A DNA stretch of 17,443 bases from CAYLLN01 sp036496265 (GTDB taxonomy: Bacteria > Planctomycetota > Planctomycetia > Pirellulales > Pirellulaceae), in assembly GCA_036496265.1 (NCBI GenBank), contig DASXLL010000384.1, positions 1-17,443 on the forward strand, read 5' to 3'. A model generated the notes under the pieces. The model saw only the letters and a program-made list of their open reading frames with translations. It searched no databases and was not told the origin of the DNA. Positions within the stretch are counted from its first letter, which is position 1; the number at the start of each line of letters is the position of its first letter. Below are positions 1 to 7,063 of the stretch, in pieces. A program made the translations under genes and the position numbers.

Positions 1-1918
1 AGTCGTTGTCAAGCAGCTCGCTCGCCAGCCAATCGAGCAACTCCGGATGGCTCGGCGGCTGTCCCAAGCGGCCAAAGTCGCTCGGCGATTCGGCAAGCCC
101 ATGACCAAAATGCTGCTGCCAAATTCGATTTGCCAGCACCCGCGACGGCAGCGGGTTATCGCGCGAGGCGATCCACTGTGCTAATTCGGTGCGGCGGCCT
201 GTCGTATGTGGCGAGCGGGAGGCGTCAGCCTCCCGGTAAACTCTCGTGGCCAGCGACGCGACATTACCGGGGGCCCCACGGCCCCCGCTCGCCTGGACCA
301 GCACGCTCAACGGCCCTGGCTCAACATCCTCAGCATCCCGCCGGCCAGGAATTGTCACTTTCGGTGCAATCGGCCCGACATCCGTCACCGACGGTATGAA
401 CGGAATCGGCCGCGGTCGCAGATGATCGAATTTGGCCAACTCCTGCGTCAGTTGTTGCCACTGCTCTTTCTTCTCGCCTTTCAGCTTCGCCCCAATGTCC
501 GCCTTGCCCTCGCCATCACTCACTTGATACTCAATGAGATATGCCAGTTGAGCCTCGTCGGGAGTTCGATCGGCGGGCGACTTGTTGACCATGGTCAACA
601 GGTCGTCCGTAAACTTGACCATCGTCGTCCGCATCGCACTTTGGCGAATTGGATCTTCAATCTCGGCCAGTTGCCGCCGCACATCCGCCGTCGCTTCCTC
701 CCACACCCCAAGCTGCCGGTGATATTCGGCAGTTTTGCTCGCCGTCGCCGCGGGCACATTTTCCCGCCACAAAATCGGCGCAAAAAACGCCTGTAGCCGA
801 TAGTAGTCCTTCTGCAGAATGGGATCGAACTTATGGTCGTGGCAGCGGGCACAACTCATGCCCATGCCGAGCATCACATCGGCCGTCACATCCGTCAGGT
901 CGTTCAAAATAATCGACCACTGATTCCGCACGTCACGTTGGTTGTATTCATAGATGCCCAGCCGCAGATACATCGTGGCAATTAACGCGTCCGGGTCGCC
1001 GCCGCACGCTTCATCGCCCGCCAATTGCTCCAAAACGAACTGAGAATAGGGCTTGTCGCGATTGAATGAGCGAATGACATAATCGCGATAGTGATAGGTG
1101 GCTTCGCGATAAGCATCCTGCTTATAGCCGTCCGATTCGGCATAGCGCACAAGATCGAGCCAATGCCGCGCCCAGTGCTCGCCATGCTGCGGGCTAGCGA
1201 GCAGGCGATCAACCAAACCCTCATAAGCATCTGGCCGCTCGTCTTCGAGAAAGTCATCGATTTCATCTGGCGTCGGCGGCAGGCCGACTAAATCAAAAGC
1301 GAGACGTCGAATCAGGGTCCGGCGGTCGGCTTCGGGCGCCGGAGTCAGACCATTGTCTGCCAGCTTTGGTTGAATGAATGCGTCGATTGAATTCTGAATT
1401 CTAAATTCTGAATTCTGGGTTTTCGGAAGCGCAGGCCGTCGTACTGGCTGAAACGCCCACCACTGGCGATCCTCGTCGCTGATAACACCGCGCGTCTTTC
1501 GAACATTCAAGCCACTTCCACCGCCATGATCTTTTGGCATTGGCGCGCCGCCGCGCACCCACTCGGTCAGTGTCGCGATTTGTTCGTCACTGAGCTTGCC
1601 AGTCGGCGGCATCTCGAACGATTGCCACTTCACTGCCTCAACGAGCGTACTCTCGTCCGGCTTTCCTGGTACGATCACTGGCCCGTTTTCTCCGCCGACA
1701 AGCACCATCTCGCGCAAATCCAGCCGCAGCGAACCTTTCTGCTTCTCCTCGCCGTGGCACTTGTAGCAGTTCTCGGCCAAGATTGGCCGCACTTTCTCCT
1801 CAAAAAACTTGACCTGCTCCGCCGTCGGCTCAGGTGTCGCCGCGAAGGAGATCAACGGCAGCGCTAGAGCGGCGCAACAGTTCCAACAAACGACAGTCAG
1901 GTGGGAGGACGTCGTCAT
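1..1918 (-). CDS. PSCyt1-DUF1549-DUF1553 cytochrome-like protein, 3' end outside window
   Basis: The frame is open from the ATG at 1916-1918 to the window edge (639 residues, no stop). A hydrophobic N-terminus (about residues 8-27) suggests export. A first CxxCH haem-type motif (CYKCH, 51-55) lies in a cytochrome-c-like PSCyt1 domain of about residues 35-130. The DUF1549 (PSCyt2) domain follows from about 178, with HWARHWLDLVRYAESDGY at 248-265 and a second CxxCH (CARCH) at 356-360. The start of DUF1553 is seen from about 575 (TGRRTELAQWIASRDNPL). The family is greatly expanded in planctomycetes and usually sits beside a DUF1501 gene, which would lie left of this window. The biochemical role is not established; haem binding and electron transfer are inferred from the motifs. 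Two foreign-looking repeat segments are translated within it, at residues 166-178 and 543-570. No Shine-Dalgarno site precedes the start. Confidence 0.93.
   Translation of the reverse strand, partial: MTTSSHLTVVCWNCCAALALPLISFAATPEPTAEQVKFFEEKVRPILAENCYKCHGEEKQKGSLRLDLREMVLVGGENGPVIVPGKPDESTLVEAVKWQSFEMPPTGKLSDEQIATLTEWVRGGAPMPKDHGGGSGLNVRKTRGVISDEDRQWWAFQPVRRPALPKTQNSEFRIQNSIDAFIQPKLADNGLTPAPEADRRTLIRRLAFDLVGLPPTPDEIDDFLEDERPDAYEGLVDRLLASPQHGEHWARHWLDLVRYAESDGYKQDAYREATYHYRDYVIRSFNRDKPYSQFVLEQLAGDEACGGDPDALIATMYLRLGIYEYNQRDVRNQWSIILNDLTDVTADVMLGMGMSCARCHDHKFDPILQKDYYRLQAFFAPILWRENVPAATASKTAEYHRQLGVWEEATADVRRQLAEIEDPIRQSAMRTTMVKFTDDLLTMVNKSPADRTPDEAQLAYLIEYQVSDGEGKADIGAKLKGEKKEQWQQLTQELAKFDHLRPRPIPFIPSVTDVGPIAPKVTIPGRRDAEDVEPGPLSVLVQASGGRGAPGNVASLATRVYREADASRSPHTTGRRTELAQWIASRDNPLPSRVLANRIWQQHFGHGLAESPSDFGRLGQPPSHPELLDWLASELLDND
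211..292. repeat. 82-bp nested palindromic element inside the DUF1553 gene
   Basis: The element has a layered inverted-repeat structure read directly from the bases. The outer arms are GCGAGC (211-216) and GCTCGC (287-292). A hairpin GGGAGGC-GTCA-GCCTCCC fills 217-234. CCGGTAA (233-239) pairs with TTACCGG (264-270). A second hairpin GGGGGCC-CCAC-GGCCCCC fills 269-286. It is translated on the minus strand as about residues 543-570 of the DUF1553 protein, between a conserved-looking 'DVEPGPLSVL' and 'TGRRTELAQW', where related proteins normally have only a short linker (from memory of the family). The frame stays open through it. Similar GGGAGGCGTCAGCCTCCC units are, to my recollection, common interspersed repeats in planctomycete genomes. 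Confidence 0.85.
1389..1416. repeat. 4 x 7-bp tandem GAATTCT repeat inside the DUF1553 gene
   Basis: Four consecutive heptamers are visible: GAATTCT, GAATTCT, AAATTCT, GAATTCT. Each contains or nearly contains an EcoRI-like palindrome. On the coding (minus) strand they give the polar segment KTQNSEFRIQNS (about residues 166-177), between the PSCyt1 domain and DUF1549, so they lengthen an interdomain linker without breaking the frame. Confidence 0.85.
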
Positions 1919-2060
1919 AATCGGCAGGGAAAATCAGGTGGGAGCCGCATCCGTGGCCAATCGAAAATGCTAGCCGCTGCAAGAGTTTGCGTCAACGATT
2001 AACGCCAGTTTCAAACGTTGTTTTGTACGACTTGCCGCCGATTTATCGAAAGCGCGTTTG

Positions 2061-2088
2061 TTGACACGCGACGGCCCAGTACGACAAT
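2061..2088 (+). promoter_or_regulatory. candidate sigma-70-type promoter for the hydrolase gene
   Basis: A perfect TTGACA box at 2061-2066 is followed after 16 bp by GACAAT (2083-2088), a 4/6 match to the -10 consensus. Transcription would start near 2095 and give a leader of about 65 nt that carries the Shine-Dalgarno site at 2150-2155. This is a motif match only; planctomycete promoter consensus may differ. Confidence 0.4.
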
Positions 2089-2149
2089 AGAACATACGGG
2101 GCAGAAACCGGTTCTCGACCGGCGACGGTTCAAAACGGGCGACAAAGCG

Positions 2150-2155
2150 AAGGAG
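2150..2155 (+). promoter_or_regulatory. Shine-Dalgarno site that fixes the start at 2162
   Basis: AAGGAG ends six bases before the ATG at 2162. It decides against the longer frame opening at TTG 2018, whose extra 48 codons are charged and would hide the signal peptide. Most other genes in this window lack such a site. Confidence 0.75.
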
Positions 2156-2161
2156 CCATTC

Positions 2162-4852
2162 ATGGCGCAAAGCTTGCGCGCGCGGCGGATCTTGGCATGG
2201 ATTGCGGCGATTGGTGCGATGTGCCTGCCGGTGATTCAAGCGAGAGCCGACACGATCACGCTGAAAAACGGCATGATCCTGGAAGGGAATCCCGCGCCCA
2301 TCGGCTCGATATCAGCCGATCCGCTCAAAGGTGTCGGTGCGACCGGCCTCCAGCAAATTCTCCTCGTCGATAACCAGCTTACCCGCACATTCGTGCCGAC
2401 CAAACAACTTGCCAAAGAGTTCGGCAAGCCGCCGGCGGTGGGTCTGGAAAAAATTCCGCTCTTCCAGCGAATTCCGGCTGCTGGTCAGCCGATCAGCGTT
2501 GTTGGAATGCCGCTGAGGATTGATTCGTTTGATGAACATGGACGCCGCATCTTTGAGATGGTCGGACCGCGCAACCGGACGATCGAGCTCGTCCAGGGCA
2601 TTACCGAAATCACGCCGAAGTGGACGAAGGTGGAGGCGATCGAGGGGATCAATCACTATATATGGACGATGAAGATCGCCACCAGCTCGATTCCTCGCGA
2701 GCAGCTCACGCGAATGTTGAAGCGGGAACTCGGCGCCAATAATCCCGATCAGCGCATCCGCATCGTGCGGTTGTATTTGCAGATGGAGCGATTTCAGGAC
2801 GCCCGTGCGGAGCTTGAACAGCTCATCAAGGAATTTCCGGGCCTGGAGCACCTCAATGGCATGGTGAAAGAGTTGCGGCAGCTTAGTGCCCAGCGGTTGC
2901 TAAAAGAGATCGAGCTGCGACGCGAGGCCGGGCAATATCGCCTTGCCTCGCTGATGCTGGAGCAATTTCCGTCGGAAGGCGTCGCCGGTGAAACGCTGCT
3001 TAAAGTACGTGAAATGCTGGACGAGCTGCAGACGCAACAGCAGCAAGGGACCAAAGTGCTGCGGCTGATCGACTTGAATTTGGCCGCGGTGACCAATATT
3101 GCGGCCAAGAAGCAGTCGGAGCGAATTGTCAGCGAGATCAAAAAAGAGTTGAACATCAACAACCTGGACCGTTTTGCCGATTTCCTGCGCCTAGCCGACG
3201 ACGTCAAGATGAGCGGCGAGCAAAAGCTGGCGCTGGCGGTGAGTGGCTGGCTGATGGGCAGCGGCGAAGGGATCGACGGCTTGGACGTTAGTCTTTCGCT
3301 CGTCACCGCCCGCGACATCGCGCAAAAATACATGGCGGCGACGCGAAAGCCTGATCGCGACAATCTCGCCGCGGAGTTTCCGTCTGAGGTGAATATTGGC
3401 CACATCGCCAAAATCATTGCTCACATGAAGCCGCCGATTGAAACGGCAGTGCTGCCGCCGGCCGGTGCGGATGTTGGCAATCCGGCGGCGGTGCTTGGGC
3501 TGCCGGCCCAGGAGAAAAAACCGGTCAGCGAAAAGGCGGCAGAGCCGAAAGCTGTGGATAAGAACAAGGACGATGACAGCGGTTCGTGCGCCCCCAAGGA
3601 TAAAGAAGATGATTCCGCGTTGCTGAAAACTGCGCCAAAGCCTGTTGTCGTTGAGACAAAGGAAGAGCCGCCGGTTACGAAAAGCAAGCCGGTGGAAGCA
3701 GTCGGGGGCACCGCACAGGCGACGGAAATTCCGGGGCTGTACAAACTAAGCGTCACGACGACTTTGACGGAAGACCCGATCATCAATTACTGGGTGCAAA
3801 CGCCGCCGGAATACGATCCGTATCGGCGGTATCCGTGCATCGTCACTCTCAATGGCGCGGCGACGACGCCGCTACAGCAGGTCGATTGGTGGGCCGGTGG
3901 GTATAGCAAGGACGCGCAAACCAGGCTGGGGCAGGCGACGCGGCATGGCTATATCGTGATCGCTCCGGAATGGTCGCGCGAACATCAGCAGCAGTATGAA
4001 TGGTCGGCCCGGGAGCATGCGGCCGTGTTGCTGCCGCTGAAGGATGCCTGCAAGCGTTTCGCAATCGACGTTGATCGCGTTTTTCTGACCGGGCATTCGA
4101 TGGGCGGCACCGCCGCGTGGGATGTCGGATTGTCGCATCCGGATTTGTGGGCCGGTCTGATGCCCATCGTTGCGACGCCGGGCCGCTATATCTCGCAATA
4201 CTGGGAAAATGGCAAATACGTGCCGATGTATTTTGTATGTGGTGAGAAGGACACGGCGACTTACGCTTGCGGTGGGGACTGGGACAAGTATTTGACTAAG
4301 AGCGAGCGAGGGCTTGGCTACGACGTGATGGTTGTGCAGTATCTGGGCCGTGGTCATGAATGGTTTTTCGATGAGATTCAAAACCTGTTTACATGGATGA
4401 ATTTGCACAAGCGAGAGTTCTTTCAGCCGTCGCGGGGCGCACCAGTCGGAGATGCCAGGGAGTTTCGCGTGCAGTCGCTCCGGCCGTGGGATAACTTTTT
4501 TTGGTGGGTTGAGACGGACGATCCGAAGGAAGTGAGCACGATCCTGCCGGCTGAGTGGGGCGAAAATCCCATTCCGGCGAAGACTCCGCGGGCGGCGGAT
4601 ACGAAAGCTTCCATGCTGGCGCCGAACGGCATTCGCGTGGCGTCGGGAAGTTGCGGCAAGCTCCGAGTGTGGTTATCGCCGGAACTCGTGTCGTTCGACG
4701 CTAATTTAAAGGTTGAGCTGAACGGCAAGGTCCAGCGGAAGGTTCAGCCGAAGGTCGAAACGCTCTTGGAAGACGTTCGCATTCGCGGCGATCGGCAGCA
4801 TCCATTTTGGGCGAAGGTGGAGTTGAAGGATAATTCGATTTCGGCGGAGTGA
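2162..4852 (+). CDS. exported multidomain protein with C-terminal alpha/beta-hydrolase (esterase-like) domain
   Basis: 896 residues from the ATG with an AAGGAG site. Residues 1-29 form a signal peptide (Arg-rich start, hydrophobic core, cleavage after QARA). Residues about 198-226 resemble a TPR-like helical hairpin (YLQMERFQDARAELEQLIK), with further helical, charged sequence to about 300. A low-complexity linker rich in Lys, Pro, Ala and Glu spans about 423-522. The hydrolase domain follows: nucleophile elbow GHSMG with Ser646, a likely acid Asp697 (GEKDTAT) and His732 (GRGHEWF). This is the layout of PHB-depolymerase or feruloyl-esterase-like prolyl-oligopeptidase-clan enzymes. About 140 further residues, Trp-rich at first, form a C-terminal domain I do not recognise. 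It probably acts in the periplasm or outside the cell; the substrate is unknown. Its stop lies 33 bp from that of the convergent sulfatase gene. Confidence 0.9.
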   Translation: MAQSLRARRILAWIAAIGAMCLPVIQARADTITLKNGMILEGNPAPIGSISADPLKGVGATGLQQILLVDNQLTRTFVPTKQLAKEFGKPPAVGLEKIPLFQRIPAAGQPISVVGMPLRIDSFDEHGRRIFEMVGPRNRTIELVQGITEITPKWTKVEAIEGINHYIWTMKIATSSIPREQLTRMLKRELGANNPDQRIRIVRLYLQMERFQDARAELEQLIKEFPGLEHLNGMVKELRQLSAQRLLKEIELRREAGQYRLASLMLEQFPSEGVAGETLLKVREMLDELQTQQQQGTKVLRLIDLNLAAVTNIAAKKQSERIVSEIKKELNINNLDRFADFLRLADDVKMSGEQKLALAVSGWLMGSGEGIDGLDVSLSLVTARDIAQKYMAATRKPDRDNLAAEFPSEVNIGHIAKIIAHMKPPIETAVLPPAGADVGNPAAVLGLPAQEKKPVSEKAAEPKAVDKNKDDDSGSCAPKDKEDDSALLKTAPKPVVVETKEEPPVTKSKPVEAVGGTAQATEIPGLYKLSVTTTLTEDPIINYWVQTPPEYDPYRRYPCIVTLNGAATTPLQQVDWWAGGYSKDAQTRLGQATRHGYIVIAPEWSREHQQQYEWSAREHAAVLLPLKDACKRFAIDVDRVFLTGHSMGGTAAWDVGLSHPDLWAGLMPIVATPGRYISQYWENGKYVPMYFVCGEKDTATYACGGDWDKYLTKSERGLGYDVMVVQYLGRGHEWFFDEIQNLFTWMNLHKREFFQPSRGAPVGDAREFRVQSLRPWDNFFWWVETDDPKEVSTILPAEWGENPIPAKTPRAADTKASMLAPNGIRVASGSCGKLRVWLSPELVSFDANLKVELNGKVQRKVQPKVETLLEDVRIRGDRQHPFWAKVELKDNSISAE

Positions 4853-4885
4853 GCGGGGATTCAATTACGGCAAGCACGGCCCACG

Positions 4886-6691
4886 TTAATGAGCGAGTTC
4901 GACGAAGCGGACGCCGATACGGCGGTTATCGCCGTCGATCCAAGCTTCGAGCTTTTGATCGCCGATGGGAAGTTGCTGCTTCTTGAAAATGTGTTCCGTC
5001 GCTTTGGCGAATAGCGTAGCGGATGTGTCGAGCGAGCCGCAGCGGAAGTGGATGGTGCGATCAGTGTCGGCGGGAAACACGATCAATTTGACGTCGTAGG
5101 GGCCGTTGGAAGCCACGTTAATTTCCCAGTGGCCTTCGTCGGTGGGTCCCCAGGCGGCGCCGCGCCAATCTTGGCGGGTGAGCACGGTCGTCTTTTCGTG
5201 TGGCGAGCCGACGATGATTCGCGGCGGGGCGTAATTGTCGGGCCGGGTGCTGCCGACGTCCTTGAACCAGGCTTCGTATTCGCTCTTGAGCTTGGCGACG
5301 ATGTCGGGATGCTCGGAAGCTACGTCGTGCAGCTCATAGGGGTCGCTCTGCATATCGAAGAGCTCGAATTTGGGTCCGCTGACGGGCAATTTTTCAAGGC
5401 CGAAGCCGGTCGCGCTGACGAGCTTCCAGTTTTGATTTCGAGCGGCGAAGTTGTGATACAGGACGGGTTCGTCGCCGCGGTGGCTTTGGGAAAAAAGCGT
5501 CCGGTCGGGCCAGTTCGTTGGTTGGCTGGCAGGTCCCTCGCTTACGCTTCGGGTTTGTGTGAGGAGCGGCCAAATGCTGCGGCCGTCTTGCTTCAAGTCG
5601 GCGGGCTTCGTAACGCCGCAGATTTCGAGAATTGTTGGGGCGAGGTCGATGTGCATCGCGATTCGCTCGGAAGCGACGCCGGGCTGCAGCTTGCCGGGCC
5701 AGTAGGCGAAGAACGGCGACTTGATGCCACCTTCGAAGACGGTGGTCTTGTTGCCGCGCAGCCCGGCGTTGTATCCCGGAGTGGCGCGGCCGTTGTCGGT
5801 CAAGAAGATGACGAGCGTGTTGTCGGCAAGATTTTTCTCGTCGAGCCATTTGAGCAAGCGTCCGACGTTTTGATCGATGTTGTCGATCATCGCGTTGACC
5901 CGAGCTTGTGTATCGGTGTCATAATTTCGCGGAATCGGATTGCCAGCGGTTTTCGGATATTGATCGGCAGAGAGCTTTTGCGACTTGTAGTAGTCGTACT
6001 CGGTGGGCGGAACATCGCCGAAGGGGCCATGCGGGCAGTTGGTCGGCAGATAGAGGAAGAACGGCTTGTTAGTCGCGGCGTTTTTCTCGGCCCAAGCGAG
6101 GCCTTCGCGGAAATAAACGTCGGTGCAGTAGCCTTTGGTTTGCTCGGCCTGGCCGTTACGGAACAAAATGGGGTCGGTGTACTTGTTTTCCGCGCCAGGC
6201 GGGTCGCTGGGCTGGCCGATGCCGCCGCCGCGATGGACGAGCGACATTTCAAAGCCTTGATCCATCGGCCGCATGGGATAGCAATCGCCGAGATGCCACT
6301 TGCCAAAAATGCCGGTGGCATAGCCGGAGGATTTGAGCAGTTCGGCGACGGTGACTTCGCTGGTGTCCATCATCGCGCGGCCGCGGAAGGTGTCGATGGC
6401 GCGGGTGCGGTAGTTGTAGCGGCCGGTCATGAGGCTGGCCCGCGTGGGCGTGCAAACGGGGCTGACGTAGAAGTTCGGCAGCACCGCGCTCTTTTTCGAC
6501 AGGGCGTCGATATTCGGCGTGCGAATGATTGGATTGCCGTTTACGCCGAGATCGCCGTAGCCCTGGTCGTCGGTCATGATCAGGATGACGTTGGGCCGGG
6601 CGAGGGCGCGCTCGGCGGGGATTAAGACCGCTGCGGCGATTGCGGCTAAAAGGGCGAATTGGTGAAGCAAAGGATGAAAAAGGGCTTCCAT
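4886..6691 (-). CDS. secreted formylglycine-dependent sulfatase (arylsulfatase A-like)
   Basis: 601 residues. The N-terminus (about 1-31) is a signal peptide. The alkaline-phosphatase-fold sulfatase begins with PNVILIMTDDQGYGDLGVNG, metal ligands Asp41 and Asp42. The sulfatase signature CTPTRASLMTG starts at Cys80, the residue converted to formylglycine, so the enzyme needs a maturation enzyme encoded elsewhere. GIFGKWHLGD supplies Lys131 and His133; His221 (CPHGPF) and FLTDNG (Asp299, Asn300) complete the active site, and Lys315 lies in LRGNKTTVFEGG. A C-terminal extension of about 100 residues (500-601), beta-rich by eye, is common in planctomycete sulfatases and may bind carbohydrate. The substrate, probably a sulfated polysaccharide or glycan, cannot be read from the sequence. 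TRSVSEG at 380-386 is a translated repeat. No Shine-Dalgarno site is visible, so the start rests on the signal peptide. Confidence 0.96.
   Translation of the reverse strand: MEALFHPLLHQFALLAAIAAAVLIPAERALARPNVILIMTDDQGYGDLGVNGNPIIRTPNIDALSKKSAVLPNFYVSPVCTPTRASLMTGRYNYRTRAIDTFRGRAMMDTSEVTVAELLKSSGYATGIFGKWHLGDCYPMRPMDQGFEMSLVHRGGGIGQPSDPPGAENKYTDPILFRNGQAEQTKGYCTDVYFREGLAWAEKNAATNKPFFLYLPTNCPHGPFGDVPPTEYDYYKSQKLSADQYPKTAGNPIPRNYDTDTQARVNAMIDNIDQNVGRLLKWLDEKNLADNTLVIFLTDNGRATPGYNAGLRGNKTTVFEGGIKSPFFAYWPGKLQPGVASERIAMHIDLAPTILEICGVTKPADLKQDGRSIWPLLTQTRSVSEGPASQPTNWPDRTLFSQSHRGDEPVLYHNFAARNQNWKLVSATGFGLEKLPVSGPKFELFDMQSDPYELHDVASEHPDIVAKLKSEYEAWFKDVGSTRPDNYAPPRIIVGSPHEKTTVLTRQDWRGAAWGPTDEGHWEINVASNGPYDVKLIVFPADTDRTIHFRCGSLDTSATLFAKATEHIFKKQQLPIGDQKLEAWIDGDNRRIGVRFVELAH
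5535..5555. repeat. short interspersed repeat inside the sulfatase gene (TRSVSEG tag)
   Basis: The 21-bp segment starting CCCTCGCTTACGCTTCGGG matches, from memory, a very frequent planctomycete repeat often seen in predicted proteins as TRSVSEG or NPKRKRG depending on frame. Here it encodes TRSVSEG (residues 380-386), in a surface-type stretch between 'GRSIWPLL' and 'NWPDRTLF'. The gene remains open. Confidence 0.75.
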
Positions 6692-6748
6692 ATCAACACG
6701 AGTTGAGTGTTAGGACGCGGAAAGGAATAAGGGCCACGGAACAGCGGC

Positions 6749-6879
6749 GCTAACATTTGGGGACAGTTTTTTTGTTTGGGAGATGTAAGCGTTGCTGGAA
6801 AATGTTGGCAGCCAGGGGTTTAGGGAAACTAACATTTTTATGGATCGCTAATATGGAAATTAATGTTAGCAGCTGGGGT
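6749..6879. repeat. duplicated inverted-repeat motif upstream of the sulfatase gene
   Basis: GCTAACATTT (6749-6758) is complementary, with one mismatch, to AAATGTTGGC (6800-6809). ACTAACATT (6828-6836) is complementary, with one mismatch, to AATGTTAGC (6862-6870). The second arms continue as a direct repeat, ATGTTGGCAGCCAGGGGT (6802-6819) and ATGTTAGCAGCTGGGGT (6863-6879), 61 bp apart. The arrangement looks like an imperfect tandem duplication of one inverted-repeat unit. It could be an operator pair or a decayed mobile fragment. Confidence 0.6.
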
Positions 6880-7006
6880 ATTTGTGAACGGTAGTGATTC
6901 GGGCTCGGGCGCTCCTCCCATAGATATATTGCAAAACGGACGAAAAACCGGACCGAAAAATGGCTGGATCGGGCGGAATTTTGGAAGATTTTTTGGGGGG
7001 GGAGAA

Positions 7007-7053
7007 CGACGCAGAGCGTCGAGGAAGGGCGTTCCCACGCAGAGCGTGGGAAC
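7007..7053. repeat. double-hairpin intergenic repeat, copy 1
   Basis: Two perfect hairpins with AGA loops lie side by side: CGACGC-AGA-GCGTCG at 7007-7021 and GTTCCCACGC-AGA-GCGTGGGAAC at 7031-7053. The same pair recurs at 10985-11031. This copy lies 10 bp beyond the stop of the TPR gene (minus strand). There is no following T-run on that strand, so it is a poor intrinsic terminator but could protect an mRNA 3' end. Confidence 0.85.
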
Positions 7054-7063
7054 GAGGATGCCA

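Larger units (their letters stand above)
6692..7063. other. 372-bp intergenic region with repeats, upstream of the sulfatase and downstream of the TPR gene
   Basis: I see no credible gene here. Both neighbours are on the minus strand, so this stretch should carry the sulfatase promoter and the 3' end of the TPR transcript. It holds the duplicated TAACATT/AATGTTA motif family (6749-6879), a T-run (6767-6773), a G-run (about 6994-7002) and the double hairpin at 7007-7053. Short frames that cross it read like SFPRSAWERP or VPTLCVGTP, which are translations of the hairpin repeat, not proteins. Confidence 0.7.

Noticed and set aside
2018..2161. 48-codon extension of the hydrolase gene from TTG 2018
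   Set aside because: It crosses the candidate promoter and lacks a ribosome site, while the ATG at 2162 has AAGGAG and a signal peptide.
4853..4885. Shared bidirectional terminator between the convergent hydrolase and sulfatase genes
   Set aside because: The 33-bp gap shows no stem with a T-run on either strand.
5048..6625. Long open frame of 525 codons on the plus strand, antisense to the sulfatase
   Set aside because: The minus strand carries a full sulfatase with all active-site motifs; the antisense frame is Val/Ala/Gly-rich with no domain and arises from GC-rich codon use.
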